Origin: Lachnospiraceae bacterium UBA7182
Lineage (GTDB): Bacteria > Bacillota > Clostridia > Lachnospirales > Lachnospiraceae
Length of the DNA stretch: 37,167 nt
Direction of reading: 5' to 3'
Assembly: GCA_002491115.1 (NCBI GenBank)
Contig: DKVI01000058.1
Location: forward strand, 1-37,167
Shown: positions 1 through 7,243 of the stretch, in pieces
How positions within the stretch are numbered: the first letter of the stretch is position 1
How the letters are laid out: each line of letters opens with the position of its first letter
The notes under the pieces: generated by a model
What the model was told of the DNA's origin: nothing
The model's database searches: none
The model's input: the letters and a program-made list of their open reading frames with translations, nothing else
Translations under genes and position numbers: made by a program

Positions 1-42
1 TTTTTCTTCGTGAAACAACCCTACGGCTGAAATTCTGTTCAT

Positions 43-82
43 TAAAAAAATACGATACAGGCTTAAAATGCCCGTATCGTAT
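43..82 (-). terminator. Intrinsic terminator of the greA-like gene
   Basis: A hairpin pairs 50-62 with 70-82 with one mismatch, loop TTAAAAT. Read on the minus strand it is followed by a run of seven T (44-50). The stop codon (63-65) lies in the loop, so the terminator overlaps the end of the gene. Confidence 0.75.
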
Positions 83-563
83 CTTCTTCTTCATCTGTAT
101 CCCGTATTTCCCGGATTATCACATCATAACTGTAATTTTCATTGACCGGCACGGTGACGGTATCGCCCACATGATGGCGAAGCAGCGCCTTTCCCAGAGG
201 GGATTCGATGCTGATCAGGTTTTTCACGGAGTTTCCCCGGATGCTGGTGACGATCTTGTAGGTTTCGCACGCGTCGTCTTCTTCAATATAGACGGTGACT
301 GTTTTATTCAGTCCTACCTCGTCCGCGCCGGAAGTGTCTTCCACGATCACGGCGTTTTTCAGCATACGCTCCAGGTAGCGGATGCGGCTGTTGTTGCTGC
401 CGTTTTCTCTTTTCGCCGCGTAATATTCAAAATTTTCGCTTAAATCTCCCTGTGCTCTTGCCTCCTGCAGAGATTCCAGGATCTGGGGGCGCAGGACCAG
501 CTTGCGGTGGTCGATCTCCGCCTGGATCTTCTCCACATCTTTTTTTGTCAGTTTTTCTTTCAT
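63..563 (-). CDS. greA: GreA/GreB-family transcription elongation factor
   Basis: The 166-aa protein has the GreA layout. An N-terminal coiled-coil hairpin carries the acidic tip (GDLSENFEYYAAKREN, about residues 39-54), which reaches the polymerase active site and stimulates cleavage of backtracked RNA. The C-terminal globular half ends in the usual SPLGKALL and GDTV motifs (about residues 120-136). Length is close to the usual 158 aa. The gene lies 52 nt downstream of asnA on the same strand with no terminator between, so it may be co-transcribed. No good Shine-Dalgarno sequence is visible before the ATG. Clostridia often carry more than one greA paralogue, and this could be the secondary copy. 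Confidence 0.9.
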   Translation of the reverse strand: MKEKLTKKDVEKIQAEIDHRKLVLRPQILESLQEARAQGDLSENFEYYAAKRENGSNNSRIRYLERMLKNAVIVEDTSGADEVGLNKTVTVYIEEDDACETYKIVTSIRGNSVKNLISIESPLGKALLRHHVGDTVTVPVNENYSYDVIIREIRDTDEEEDTIRAF

Positions 564-615
564 GTCTGTCTTGCTGCTTTCTATAGTTTAAAAATCCTTC
601 TTGTTCTGGTTCCGG

Positions 616-1626
616 CTATAACAGGACGATCCCGTGTTTCTGGGCGGTTATGCGCACTTCGTCCGGCCAGATGGACGCCTGGACTTCGCCGATATGGGCT
701 TTCCTGAGATAGAACATACAGATCCGGGACTGGCCGATGCCGCCTCCGATGGTGTAAGGAAGTTTATGTTCCAGGATCTCTCTTTGGAAAGGCAGGTTTG
801 CGCGGTCTTCACACCCTGCCAGGGAGAGCTGGCGGCTTAAAGCTTCTTCGTCCACCCGGATGCCCATAGAAGACAGTTCCAGGGCGTGCCCGAGTACCGG
901 ATACCAGACGATGATGTCGCCGTTTAAGTGCCAGTCGTCGTAGTCCGGCGCGCGCCCGTCGTGGGGTTTTCCGTCGGATAAACGGTCGCCGATCTCCATC
1001 AGGAAGACGGCGCCTTTTTCCCGGGCGATCTTATCTTCCCGTTGTTTGGGCGTCAGATCCGGGTACAGTTCCAGAAGTTCCTGGGTGGTGATAAAGAAGA
1101 TATCTTTTGGAAGGATTTCTTCGATATAATCGTAGCGTATAGCCATGTACTTCTCGGTCTTTTTCAGCGCTTTGTAGATCTTGCGGACGGTCTCTTTCAG
1201 ATAATCCGTGTTGCGGTCCTGCTTTAAAATGATCTTTTCCCAGTCCCACTGATCCACATAGATGGAATGGACGTTGTCGGTGTCCTCGTCCCTGCGGATG
1301 GCGTTCATGTCCGTATAAAGTCCCTCCCCCACATGGAATCCGTATTGCTTGAGGGCGTTCCTTTTCCATTTGGCGAGAGAGTGGACGATCTCCACCGGAC
1401 GGTCGCCCTGTTCTTTAATACCAAAGGAAACCGGACGTTCCACGCCGTTTAAATTATCGTTCAGACCGGATTCGGGACGGACGAACAGGGGGGCGGACAC
1501 CCGGAGCAGATAGAGCTGCTCGGATAAGGTCTGCTGGAAAAAATCCTTGACCGTCTTGATCGCGATCTGGGTATCGTAGAGTGAAAGGTCGGAAGTATAG
1601 TTCTTTGGTATGTATAAATGTTCCAT
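616..1626 (-). CDS. asnA: Aspartate--ammonia ligase (asparagine synthetase A)
   Basis: The 336-aa protein matches AsnA, the ammonia-dependent, class II tRNA-synthetase-like enzyme that makes asparagine from aspartate, ammonia and ATP. Recognisable stretches are the N-terminal FFQQTLSEQLYLLRVSAPLF, the VERPVSFGI segment, WDWEKI, the YPDLTPKQRED helix and the C-terminal GGGIGQSRICMFYL motif. Length is normal (about 330-340 aa). A second ATG at 1632 lies only 1-2 nt from the GGAGG, so 1626 (7 nt spacing) is the better start. Its own sigma-A-type promoter lies just upstream (1659-1687). It precedes the greA-like gene. Confidence 0.96.
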   Translation of the reverse strand: MEHLYIPKNYTSDLSLYDTQIAIKTVKDFFQQTLSEQLYLLRVSAPLFVRPESGLNDNLNGVERPVSFGIKEQGDRPVEIVHSLAKWKRNALKQYGFHVGEGLYTDMNAIRRDEDTDNVHSIYVDQWDWEKIILKQDRNTDYLKETVRKIYKALKKTEKYMAIRYDYIEEILPKDIFFITTQELLELYPDLTPKQREDKIAREKGAVFLMEIGDRLSDGKPHDGRAPDYDDWHLNGDIIVWYPVLGHALELSSMGIRVDEEALSRQLSLAGCEDRANLPFQREILEHKLPYTIGGGIGQSRICMFYLRKAHIGEVQASIWPDEVRITAQKHGIVLL

Positions 1627-1658
1627 TTTCATTCCTCCGCAAAATTAATAACGGCCTT

Positions 1659-1687
1659 ATTATACCATAAAAGGCAGAGGAGTGCAA
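1659..1687 (-). promoter_or_regulatory. Promoter of asnA
   Basis: On the minus strand a -35 box TTGCAC (1682-1687) is separated by 17 nt from a perfect -10 box TATAAT (1659-1664). The predicted start of transcription is about 25-30 nt before the asnA start codon. Confidence 0.7.
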
Positions 1688-1698
1688 AAGATAAAAGT

Positions 1699-2454
1699 TT
1701 ATTTTTGCAGTTCTATTTTAAGATCGCTGAAGGCGTCCGCCATGGGGGTAAGAAGAAGCTTTAAATACTGCGTGCTGCCGTCGTTTAAAGTGATCAGGAC
1801 GTCGATCGTAAAAGGTTCTGCTTTGGCGTTTTCACCGTCTTTGGTGACAGGGAATTCGATACCGGTACACTGTCCTGCCTGATCTTCGTAAGGAACCGTA
1901 TATTCATTTCCGACCAGCTGTACGATATGGCAGACGTCTTCGCCGCTGGGCTGAAGGCTTCGGATATAGTCGTACTGTGCCAGTTCTGCGGAAGGAATCG
2001 TTTTGTTCCGGACAAAATAGCAGGGAACATTTCCGATCTCTTCTTTTTTCACAGGCGTATCCAGGCAGCGGTAGGTGACGGAGGCGATTCCTTCGCCTGT
2101 ACATTCCAGCCACAGGTTATAGTTGATCATGCCTTCCTGTGTGTCGGTGTCTACAAATTCATATAAAGGGCTGGCCGTGCAGTGGATGGATGTTTCTTCT
2201 CCGGGCAGCAGGGTACTTTCGGATTCGGCTGCGTGAACCGTGATGGAGAAGCCTTCTTTCTGCCCGGGAAGGGACGGCTTACATAAAACGGCGGACAAAA
2301 GCGCAAAGACAAGGACAGCGGCTGCAAGGCGCGGCAGAGCAGGGCGCCGATTATCCGGTTGTCCGGGGCTGTTTTTTTCCTGTATTTTTTTTATCAGTTT
2401 TTCCTGGTCCACATGTATTTCGTCCATGGTTTTGATGTAATCATTTAAATTCAT
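1699..2454 (-). CDS. Membrane protein, candidate anti-sigma factor
   Basis: The 251-aa protein has a charged cytoplasmic N-terminus (about 40 residues), one hydrophobic segment (about residues 43-58, LAAAVLVFALLSAVL) and a roughly 190-residue outer domain rich in beta-type sequence with several cysteines. I recognise no family in the outer domain. It starts at the very base after the stop of the ECF sigma gene, the usual place and topology for a cognate anti-sigma factor. That role is therefore inferred from context. A short imperfect hairpin at 1683-1709, next to the stop codon, may end the transcript. Confidence 0.6.
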   Translation of the reverse strand: MNLNDYIKTMDEIHVDQEKLIKKIQEKNSPGQPDNRRPALPRLAAAVLVFALLSAVLCKPSLPGQKEGFSITVHAAESESTLLPGEETSIHCTASPLYEFVDTDTQEGMINYNLWLECTGEGIASVTYRCLDTPVKKEEIGNVPCYFVRNKTIPSAELAQYDYIRSLQPSGEDVCHIVQLVGNEYTVPYEDQAGQCTGIEFPVTKDGENAKAEPFTIDVLITLNDGSTQYLKLLLTPMADAFSDLKIELQK

Positions 2455-2934
2455 TCAGGATACCTCCCATTCTTTTCTGAGTTTTTTTCTTGCGCGGTGA
2501 AGCCGTGACTGCACGGTACTTTCCTTTAAGTGTAAAAGTTCTCCGATTTCCCTGACGGACAGCCGTTCATAATAGTAAAGGTGAATGACGATCCGGTATC
2601 CGCGCGGCAGTTCCATGACCAGATAAAACAGGTCGTCCGGTTTTCGGGCGCTTAGACAGGCGATCTCTTCCAGAGATACCCGCCGCCGGTTCCAGATATT
2701 CCGGTGATATTTTTTGCATTCATTCACAGTTACCCGAAGCAGCCAGGCTTTCTTGTGTTCTTTGTCATGAAATAAAGTGGAATCTGTCAGGTATTTTAAA
2801 AACACATCCTGTATAATGTCTTCCGCCGCCGTTTTGTTCGCCGTATAAGACAGGGCGACCCGGAACAGCAGATCCGAAAACTCCCGCACCGTCTCCGTGA
2901 TTTCCTGGTCTGTGCGCGTCTTTTCTTTTCCCAT
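2455..2934 (-). CDS. ECF-type RNA polymerase sigma factor
   Basis: The 159-aa protein has the two-domain ECF layout. Region 2 is at about residues 15-75, with the core-binding AEDIIQDVFLKYL. Region 4 is at about 100-155, with LSVREIGELLHLKESTVQSR, a helix-turn-helix for the -35 element. There is no region 1 or 3. The ATG is preceded by an excellent AGGAGG site. It is directly coupled to the membrane protein downstream, so it probably answers an envelope signal. The target regulon cannot be read from the window. The divergent region 2935-3071 shows no convincing ECF-type self-promoter. Confidence 0.92.
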   Translation of the reverse strand: MGKEKTRTDQEITETVREFSDLLFRVALSYTANKTAAEDIIQDVFLKYLTDSTLFHDKEHKKAWLLRVTVNECKKYHRNIWNRRRVSLEEIACLSARKPDDLFYLVMELPRGYRIVIHLYYYERLSVREIGELLHLKESTVQSRLHRARKKLRKEWEVS

Positions 2935-3016
2935 CGCTTCCTCCTTTCTGTTTGTCTTTAACTATAACATCCCGCAGGAAGGAAAAATATTGCATCCTTT
3001 TGGAAAAATTAAATAG

Positions 3017-3044
3017 TTACAAAGGCGGTCTGATATGCTATGAT
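3017..3044 (+). promoter_or_regulatory. Possible promoter for the 3.1-5.1 kb plus-strand genes
   Basis: TTACAA (3017-3022), 16 nt spacer, TATGAT (3039-3044). It lies 28 nt before the small reading frame at 3072 and upstream of the phospholipase-like gene. The boxes are only moderate matches. Confidence 0.4.
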
Positions 3045-3071
3045 GGATAACAAGAAAGGCAGGTGGAACAA

Positions 3072-3152
3072 ATGGCTATTACTGGATACTATGACGGAAC
3101 GGCTGTCCGTGTGGATACACCATTGCAAATTACAAAAGCGATTAGAGAGTGA
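3072..3152 (+). pseudogene. 26-codon reading frame resembling the start of an antitoxin
   Basis: ATG preceded by AGGTGG encodes 26 residues beginning MAITGYYDGTAVRVDTP before TGA. The GYYDGTAV-x-V-x-xP pattern resembles the N-terminus of small VapB/AF2212-like antitoxins of Firmicutes, which normally run to 60-80 residues. The rest is absent and no toxin follows, so I read it as a remnant. It could instead be a genuine micropeptide or a leader to the next gene, 19 nt away. Identification is weak. Confidence 0.3.
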
Positions 3153-3171
3153 GCTTTAACAGGAGGATCTT

Positions 3172-3972
3172 ATGCCAGCAATTTACGCGCATTATATATT
3201 TGGCAAAAGAGTATACGCGGCTCTTCCTGCCAGAGAAAAACACATCATAAAAAAAGGAAAAGACGCCTTTCTTTTAGGGCTTCACGGCCCGGATCTTTTA
3301 TTCTATTATTATCCTGTCTGTAAAAACCGGATCAATCAGTCAGGCGTGCGGATGCACAAAGAACCAGCGGCCGATTTTTTTGAAAAAGGACGAATGCTTT
3401 ATCACGAGGACAAAGACCCGGTCCTTCGTGCTTACCTTTACGGCTTTTTGTGCCACTTTATACTGGACAGCGAATGCCACCCCTATATTAACGCGTACAT
3501 AGAGGAACAGGGTATTGGCCATCTGGCGGTAGAGACAGAATTTGACCGTTATCTGATGAAACTTAACGGGCACGATCCTCTTACTTATGTCCCGGTGCAT
3601 CATCTGATCAGCCGGGCACACACTCGAAAGCAGATATCCCGTATCCTGGGAACGGTATCTCCCGGGCAGGTGGGGGCGTGCATCCGTACCTTCCGCCGGG
3701 TCATTGCACTTTTTATATGCAGGAAACCCGAAAAAAGATGGTTTATGAGGCGGTTATCCAAAGTCGCCGGACAGGACAAACAGATCGGCGGACTGATCAT
3801 GGACGGGCGGGGCCGTCCCGGCTGTGACCGGAGCAACCGCTTTCTTATGAGGCGTCTGGGCGGGGCTGTCCGGCTGGCGTCGGAGGAAATACAAAAATAC
3901 AGCCGCGCGCTGGATGAAGGCGGGCTTTTATCCATCAGGCTTTACAGAAATTATGAAGAGGAGGAAGATTGA
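3172..3972 (+). CDS. Zinc-dependent phospholipase C-like protein
   Basis: The 266-aa protein starts MPAIYAHYIFG and carries the conserved pattern of the bacterial zinc-dependent phospholipase C/D fold: LLGLHGPDLLFYY (about residues 41-53), a His/Asp-rich YGFLCHFILDSECHPYI (about 96-112) and ETEFDRYLM (about 122-130). These would supply metal ligands (His, Asp, Glu). No signal peptide is evident, so unlike alpha-toxin it is probably cytoplasmic; its substrate is unknown. The start ATG has a good AGGAGG site. The stop TGA (3970-3972) overlaps the next start by one base, which suggests translational coupling with the aldo/keto reductase. Confidence 0.8.
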   Translation: MPAIYAHYIFGKRVYAALPAREKHIIKKGKDAFLLGLHGPDLLFYYYPVCKNRINQSGVRMHKEPAADFFEKGRMLYHEDKDPVLRAYLYGFLCHFILDSECHPYINAYIEEQGIGHLAVETEFDRYLMKLNGHDPLTYVPVHHLISRAHTRKQISRILGTVSPGQVGACIRTFRRVIALFICRKPEKRWFMRRLSKVAGQDKQIGGLIMDGRGRPGCDRSNRFLMRRLGGAVRLASEEIQKYSRALDEGGLLSIRLYRNYEEEED

Positions 3973-5120
3973 TGCATTACAGAGAACTGGGCCATACCGG
4001 CTTACATGTCAGTGAAATTGCCATGGGCTGCGAAGGATTCGTGGACAAATCCCCGGAGGAGGTAAAATCGTTTGTAGATGCGCTGGAAGAGGGCGGTGTG
4101 AATTTGATTGACCTGTATTCCCCGGATCCCCGGATGCGCTCCGCTTTGGGAGAGGCTTTGCGCGGCCGCAGAGAAAAATTTGTACTCCAGGCACATCTGT
4201 GTACTGTCTGGAAAGACGGGCAGTATAAAAGGACCCGCGAGCTTAAGGAAGTCGTGGAAGGCTTTGAAGACCAGTTACAGAGACTTTTGACAGACCATGT
4301 GGAGATCGGGATGATTCATTATGTGGATTCCCTGTCGGACTGGGAGAAAGTAAAAGACGGGGACGTGATGAAATACGCCCTGTCCCTGAAAGAGAAAGGG
4401 ACGATCGGCTGTATCGGTATGTCCAGCCATAACCCCCAGGCAGCCATGGCGGCCGTGAAAAGCGGACTGGTGGATGTGCTTATGTTCAGCGTGAATCCCT
4501 GCTATGATTTACAGCCTGCCGGTGAGGACGTGGAAGCGCTCTGGGCCGAAGAAAGTTATAAAGACGCGCTGGTCAATATGGACCCTGAACGTCAGGAACT
4601 CTATGAGACCTGCCAGCGTCTGGGCGTGGGCATTACGGTGATGAAGGCCTTCGGGGGCGGAGATTTGTTAAGCGAAACGCTTTCTCCTGCCGGGAAAGCG
4701 CTGACCGTGTATCAGTGTATTCACTATGCGCTGACCCGTCCCGCGGTGGCGGCAGTCATGTCAGGGGCGAAGACCCTGGAGGAGATTCGTACGGGCATTG
4801 CTTATGAGACTGCGCCGGATGAGGAAAAGGACTACGCTGCTGCCTTCGCTTCTTTCCCGAGGATCAGCTGGAAAGGGCATTGCATGTACTGCGGGCACTG
4901 CGCGCCCTGCCCGGAAGGGATCGACGTGGCTCTGGTGACAAAATTTCTGAATCTGACCGTTGCGCAGGGGACGGTTCCGGAAACTGTCAGAGAGCATTAC
5001 GCCGTTCTGGAACATACGGCACAGGACTGCATCGCCTGCGGCGCCTGCGAAAAGAGATGCCCCTTTGAAGTGCGGGTGACGGAAAACATGAAAAAAGCGC
5101 TGGAAGTTTTCGGAAAATAA
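3972..5120 (+). CDS. Aldo/keto reductase with C-terminal ferredoxin-type 4Fe-4S domain
   Basis: The 382-aa protein has an N-terminal aldo/keto reductase TIM barrel (YRELGHTGLHVSEIAMG; catalytic Asp/Tyr in LIDLYS; His in GMIHYVDS; GCIGMSSHNP). After about residue 300 follows an Fe-S domain with two cysteine groups, CMYCGHCAPCPEG (from about residue 304) and CIACGACEKRCPF (from about 353). This predicted oxidoreductase family is common in anaerobes and probably uses ferredoxin-linked electrons; substrate unknown. ATG at 3972 overlaps the upstream TGA (TGATG). A TTG codon just before (3969) also reads in frame but is the less likely start. Confidence 0.9.
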   Translation: MHYRELGHTGLHVSEIAMGCEGFVDKSPEEVKSFVDALEEGGVNLIDLYSPDPRMRSALGEALRGRREKFVLQAHLCTVWKDGQYKRTRELKEVVEGFEDQLQRLLTDHVEIGMIHYVDSLSDWEKVKDGDVMKYALSLKEKGTIGCIGMSSHNPQAAMAAVKSGLVDVLMFSVNPCYDLQPAGEDVEALWAEESYKDALVNMDPERQELYETCQRLGVGITVMKAFGGGDLLSETLSPAGKALTVYQCIHYALTRPAVAAVMSGAKTLEEIRTGIAYETAPDEEKDYAAAFASFPRISWKGHCMYCGHCAPCPEGIDVALVTKFLNLTVAQGTVPETVREHYAVLEHTAQDCIACGACEKRCPFEVRVTENMKKALEVFGK

Positions 5121-5147
5121 GAGGCGGGGCCTTTAAAGCCCCACCTC
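5121..5147. terminator. Shared terminator hairpin between convergent genes
   Basis: GAGGCGGGGC (5121-5130) pairs with GCCCCACCTC (5138-5147) with a single mismatch. The hairpin begins right after the aldo/keto reductase stop codon and overlaps the last codons of the convergent PHP gene. Its U-tract is weak on both strands. Confidence 0.5.
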
Positions 5148-5939
5148 TTCCGGTTTTCTGTTATGAAAGATAAAATAAGACGTAAATCCGCATTCTTTTA
5201 AAAGCTTTCCCACCCGGTCAAATTTATATCCCAGATACTGCGGCTCATGGGCGTCGGAGCCGAACGTCACGATCCTGCCGCCTAATTCCCGGTATCTTAA
5301 GATGATGGCCTTATAGGGATTTGGCATCCCCAGACCATATTTGTATCCGCCTGTATTTACTTCGAGTCCGATCTCTTTTTTAATCAGCAGTCTTAAAATC
5401 TCATCTATGATTTCTCTGAATTTTTCATAGGAATAGTAGCGGTTCTGGTTGGGGCCGTAGCGCACCACATAGTCCAGATGCCCGAATACGTCAAAGTTGG
5501 AATAGGCTGCCAGGTTCTGCAGGATACATTCAAAATATTCCAGGTAGGCTTCGTCTTCGCTTCTCCCTTCAAAATAAGAGGGAAAATACGGATCTTTACA
5601 GTGGACCAGATGGATGGAGCCGATGACAAAGTCAAAGGAATGGGAGAATATAAGGTTATGGTGTTTTTTACTCAGATAAGGCTGCAGCCCCAGCTCCACA
5701 CCGACGGCGAGATCGATCTGTTCCCGGTACTGTTCTTTTAAAGTCAGAAGACGCTTAAAATATTCCTTCGGATCAAATTCAAAGAATGTGCCGCCTTCCG
5801 TGTAGTCGTAATCGATATGGTCTGTCAGGCACAGATGCCGGATTCCCTGTGCCGCGGCTTTTTCGATCATCGTCTCCGGCGGAATGCTGCAGTCTCCGGA
5901 AAAAGAAGTATGTACATGGTAGTCAGCCAGGATCTTCAA
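5133..5939 (-). CDS. PHP-domain phosphatase, histidinol-phosphatase (HisJ/HisK) type
   Basis: The 268-aa PHP metal-dependent phosphoesterase has the full series of metal-binding motifs: DYHVHTSFSGD (H8, H10), LTDHIDY, GVELGLQ, GSIHLVH, FGHLDYVVRYG and GSDAHEP near the C-terminus. This pattern fits the histidinol-phosphatase family that removes phosphate from L-histidinol phosphate, but no other histidine genes are nearby and related PHP proteins have other substrates. The frame is open to an ATG at 6002. However, a TTG at 5939 has an AGGAGG site (5948-5953) at 8 nt spacing and places the protein start right at the conserved KILADYHVH, so I take TTG as the start. Confidence 0.85.
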   Translation of the reverse strand: MKILADYHVHTSFSGDCSIPPETMIEKAAAQGIRHLCLTDHIDYDYTEGGTFFEFDPKEYFKRLLTLKEQYREQIDLAVGVELGLQPYLSKKHHNLIFSHSFDFVIGSIHLVHCKDPYFPSYFEGRSEDEAYLEYFECILQNLAAYSNFDVFGHLDYVVRYGPNQNRYYSYEKFREIIDEILRLLIKKEIGLEVNTGGYKYGLGMPNPYKAIILRYRELGGRIVTFGSDAHEPQYLGYKFDRVGKLLKECGFTSYFIFHNRKPEEVGL

Positions 5940-6038
5940 CGCTGTTTCCTCCTGTGTAAGAAAATAAATCCATCCTACATCATAAGCTAAAATCCGCAGC
6001 AAGTAAAGAAAAAAATGTAGATTCTTTGTGATTGGGTA

Positions 6039-6067
6039 TTGATATTTTCAGGAAAATTGGGTAAAAT
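6039..6067 (+). promoter_or_regulatory. Promoter of gap
   Basis: TTGATA (6039-6044), 17 nt spacer, TAAAAT (6062-6067). It leaves an untranslated leader of about 85 nt before the gap start codon. No clear operator or riboswitch was recognised in the leader. Confidence 0.6.
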
Positions 6068-6157
6068 AGGTAACGGTTGATGTACTTTTAACAGGCGTAG
6101 TAAGAGTTAAAAGGACAAAAAATATTATTATATTCAACTTTGAGGAGGAATTGTGAT

Positions 6158-7171
6158 ATGGCAGTAAAAGTAGCAATCAATGGTTTCGGACGTATCGGTC
6201 GTCTTGCATTCAGGCAGATGTTTGGCGCAGAAGGGTATGAGGTAGTTGCAATCAACGACCTGACTTCCCCGAAGATGCTGGCACATTTATTAAAGTATGA
6301 TTCTTCACAGGGCAAATATGCGCTGGCTGATACCGTATCCTCTACAGAGGATTCCATTATTGTTGACGGAAAAGAGATCAAGATTTATGCAATGGCAAAG
6401 GCTGAGGAGCTTCCCTGGGGACAGATCGGCGTTGATGTTGTTCTGGAGTGTACAGGCTTCTATACTTCCAAGGAAAAAGCATCCGCTCATATCAAAGCAG
6501 GCGCTAAGAAAGTCGTTATCTCCGCTCCGGCTGGAAATGATCTTCCGACCATCGTTTACAATGTAAACCATACTACTTTGACCAAAGAAGACACCGTAAT
6601 CTCCGCAGCATCCTGTACTACCAACTGCCTTGCTCCGATGGCAAAGGCATTAAACGACCTTGCTCCCATCGAGTCCGGTATCATGTGTACAATCCATGCT
6701 TATACAGGCGACCAGATGCCTCTTGACGGCCCGCAGAGAAAAGGCGATCTGAGAAGATCCCGTGCGGCTGCAATCAATATCGTTCCCAACAGCACCGGCG
6801 CTGCAAAAGCGATCGGCCTTGTAATCCCGGAACTGAACGGCAAACTGATCGGTGCAGCACAGCGTGTTCCGACCCCGACAGGTTCCACCACTCTGCTTTT
6901 CGCAGTTGTGAACAAATCCGTGACCAAAGACGAGATCAACGCAGCTATGAAAGCAGCGCAGACCGAGTCCTATGGCTATACCGAGGATGAGATCGTATCC
7001 AGCGATATCGTTGGTATGAGATATGGTTCTCTGTTCGACGCTACCCAGACCATGGTTTCCCCGCTTCCGGACGGAAAGACTCAGGTTGAGGTTGTATCCT
7101 GGTATGACAATGAGAACTCTTATGTATCTCAGATGGTTCGTACGATTAAATACTTCGCAGAACTCGCATAA
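6158..7171 (+). CDS. gap: Glyceraldehyde-3-phosphate dehydrogenase
   Basis: The 337-aa glycolytic enzyme oxidises glyceraldehyde 3-phosphate to 1,3-bisphosphoglycerate with NAD and phosphate. Seen: the NAD-binding start VAINGFGRIGRLAFRQ, the catalytic SAASCTTNCLAP (Cys about residue 153), the RRSRAAAINIVPNSTGAAKA substrate segment and the C-terminal SWYDNENSYVSQMVRT. The ATG at 6158 follows GAGGAGGAA; the upstream in-frame TTG at 6140 lies before that site and is rejected. Codon use is strongly biased, as expected of a highly expressed gene. It heads a gap-pgk-tpiA block, separated from pgk by a terminator-like hairpin. Confidence 0.98.
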   Translation: MAVKVAINGFGRIGRLAFRQMFGAEGYEVVAINDLTSPKMLAHLLKYDSSQGKYALADTVSSTEDSIIVDGKEIKIYAMAKAEELPWGQIGVDVVLECTGFYTSKEKASAHIKAGAKKVVISAPAGNDLPTIVYNVNHTTLTKEDTVISAASCTTNCLAPMAKALNDLAPIESGIMCTIHAYTGDQMPLDGPQRKGDLRRSRAAAINIVPNSTGAAKAIGLVIPELNGKLIGAAQRVPTPTGSTTLLFAVVNKSVTKDEINAAMKAAQTESYGYTEDEIVSSDIVGMRYGSLFDATQTMVSPLPDGKTQVEVVSWYDNENSYVSQMVRTIKYFAELA

Positions 7172-7186
7172 AATATTTTTAGACCT

Positions 7187-7220
7187 AAAAAGGTCCGGTC
7201 TTTGGGACCGGACCTTTTTT
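7187..7220 (+). terminator. Strong hairpin and T-run between gap and pgk
   Basis: AAGGTCCGGTC pairs perfectly with GACCGGACCTT (11 bp, short loop), followed by TTTTTT. It could end most gap transcripts so that gap is made in excess over pgk and tpiA, or be a processing and stability element. No separate pgk promoter is obvious in the 23 nt left before pgk, so read-through is likely. Confidence 0.8.
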
Positions 7221-7243
7221 CATGATTGAAAGGAGTTTGATTC

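Noticed and set aside
564..615. Terminator between asnA and the greA-like gene
   Set aside because: There is no stem with a T-run in this 52-nt gap; co-transcription is likely.
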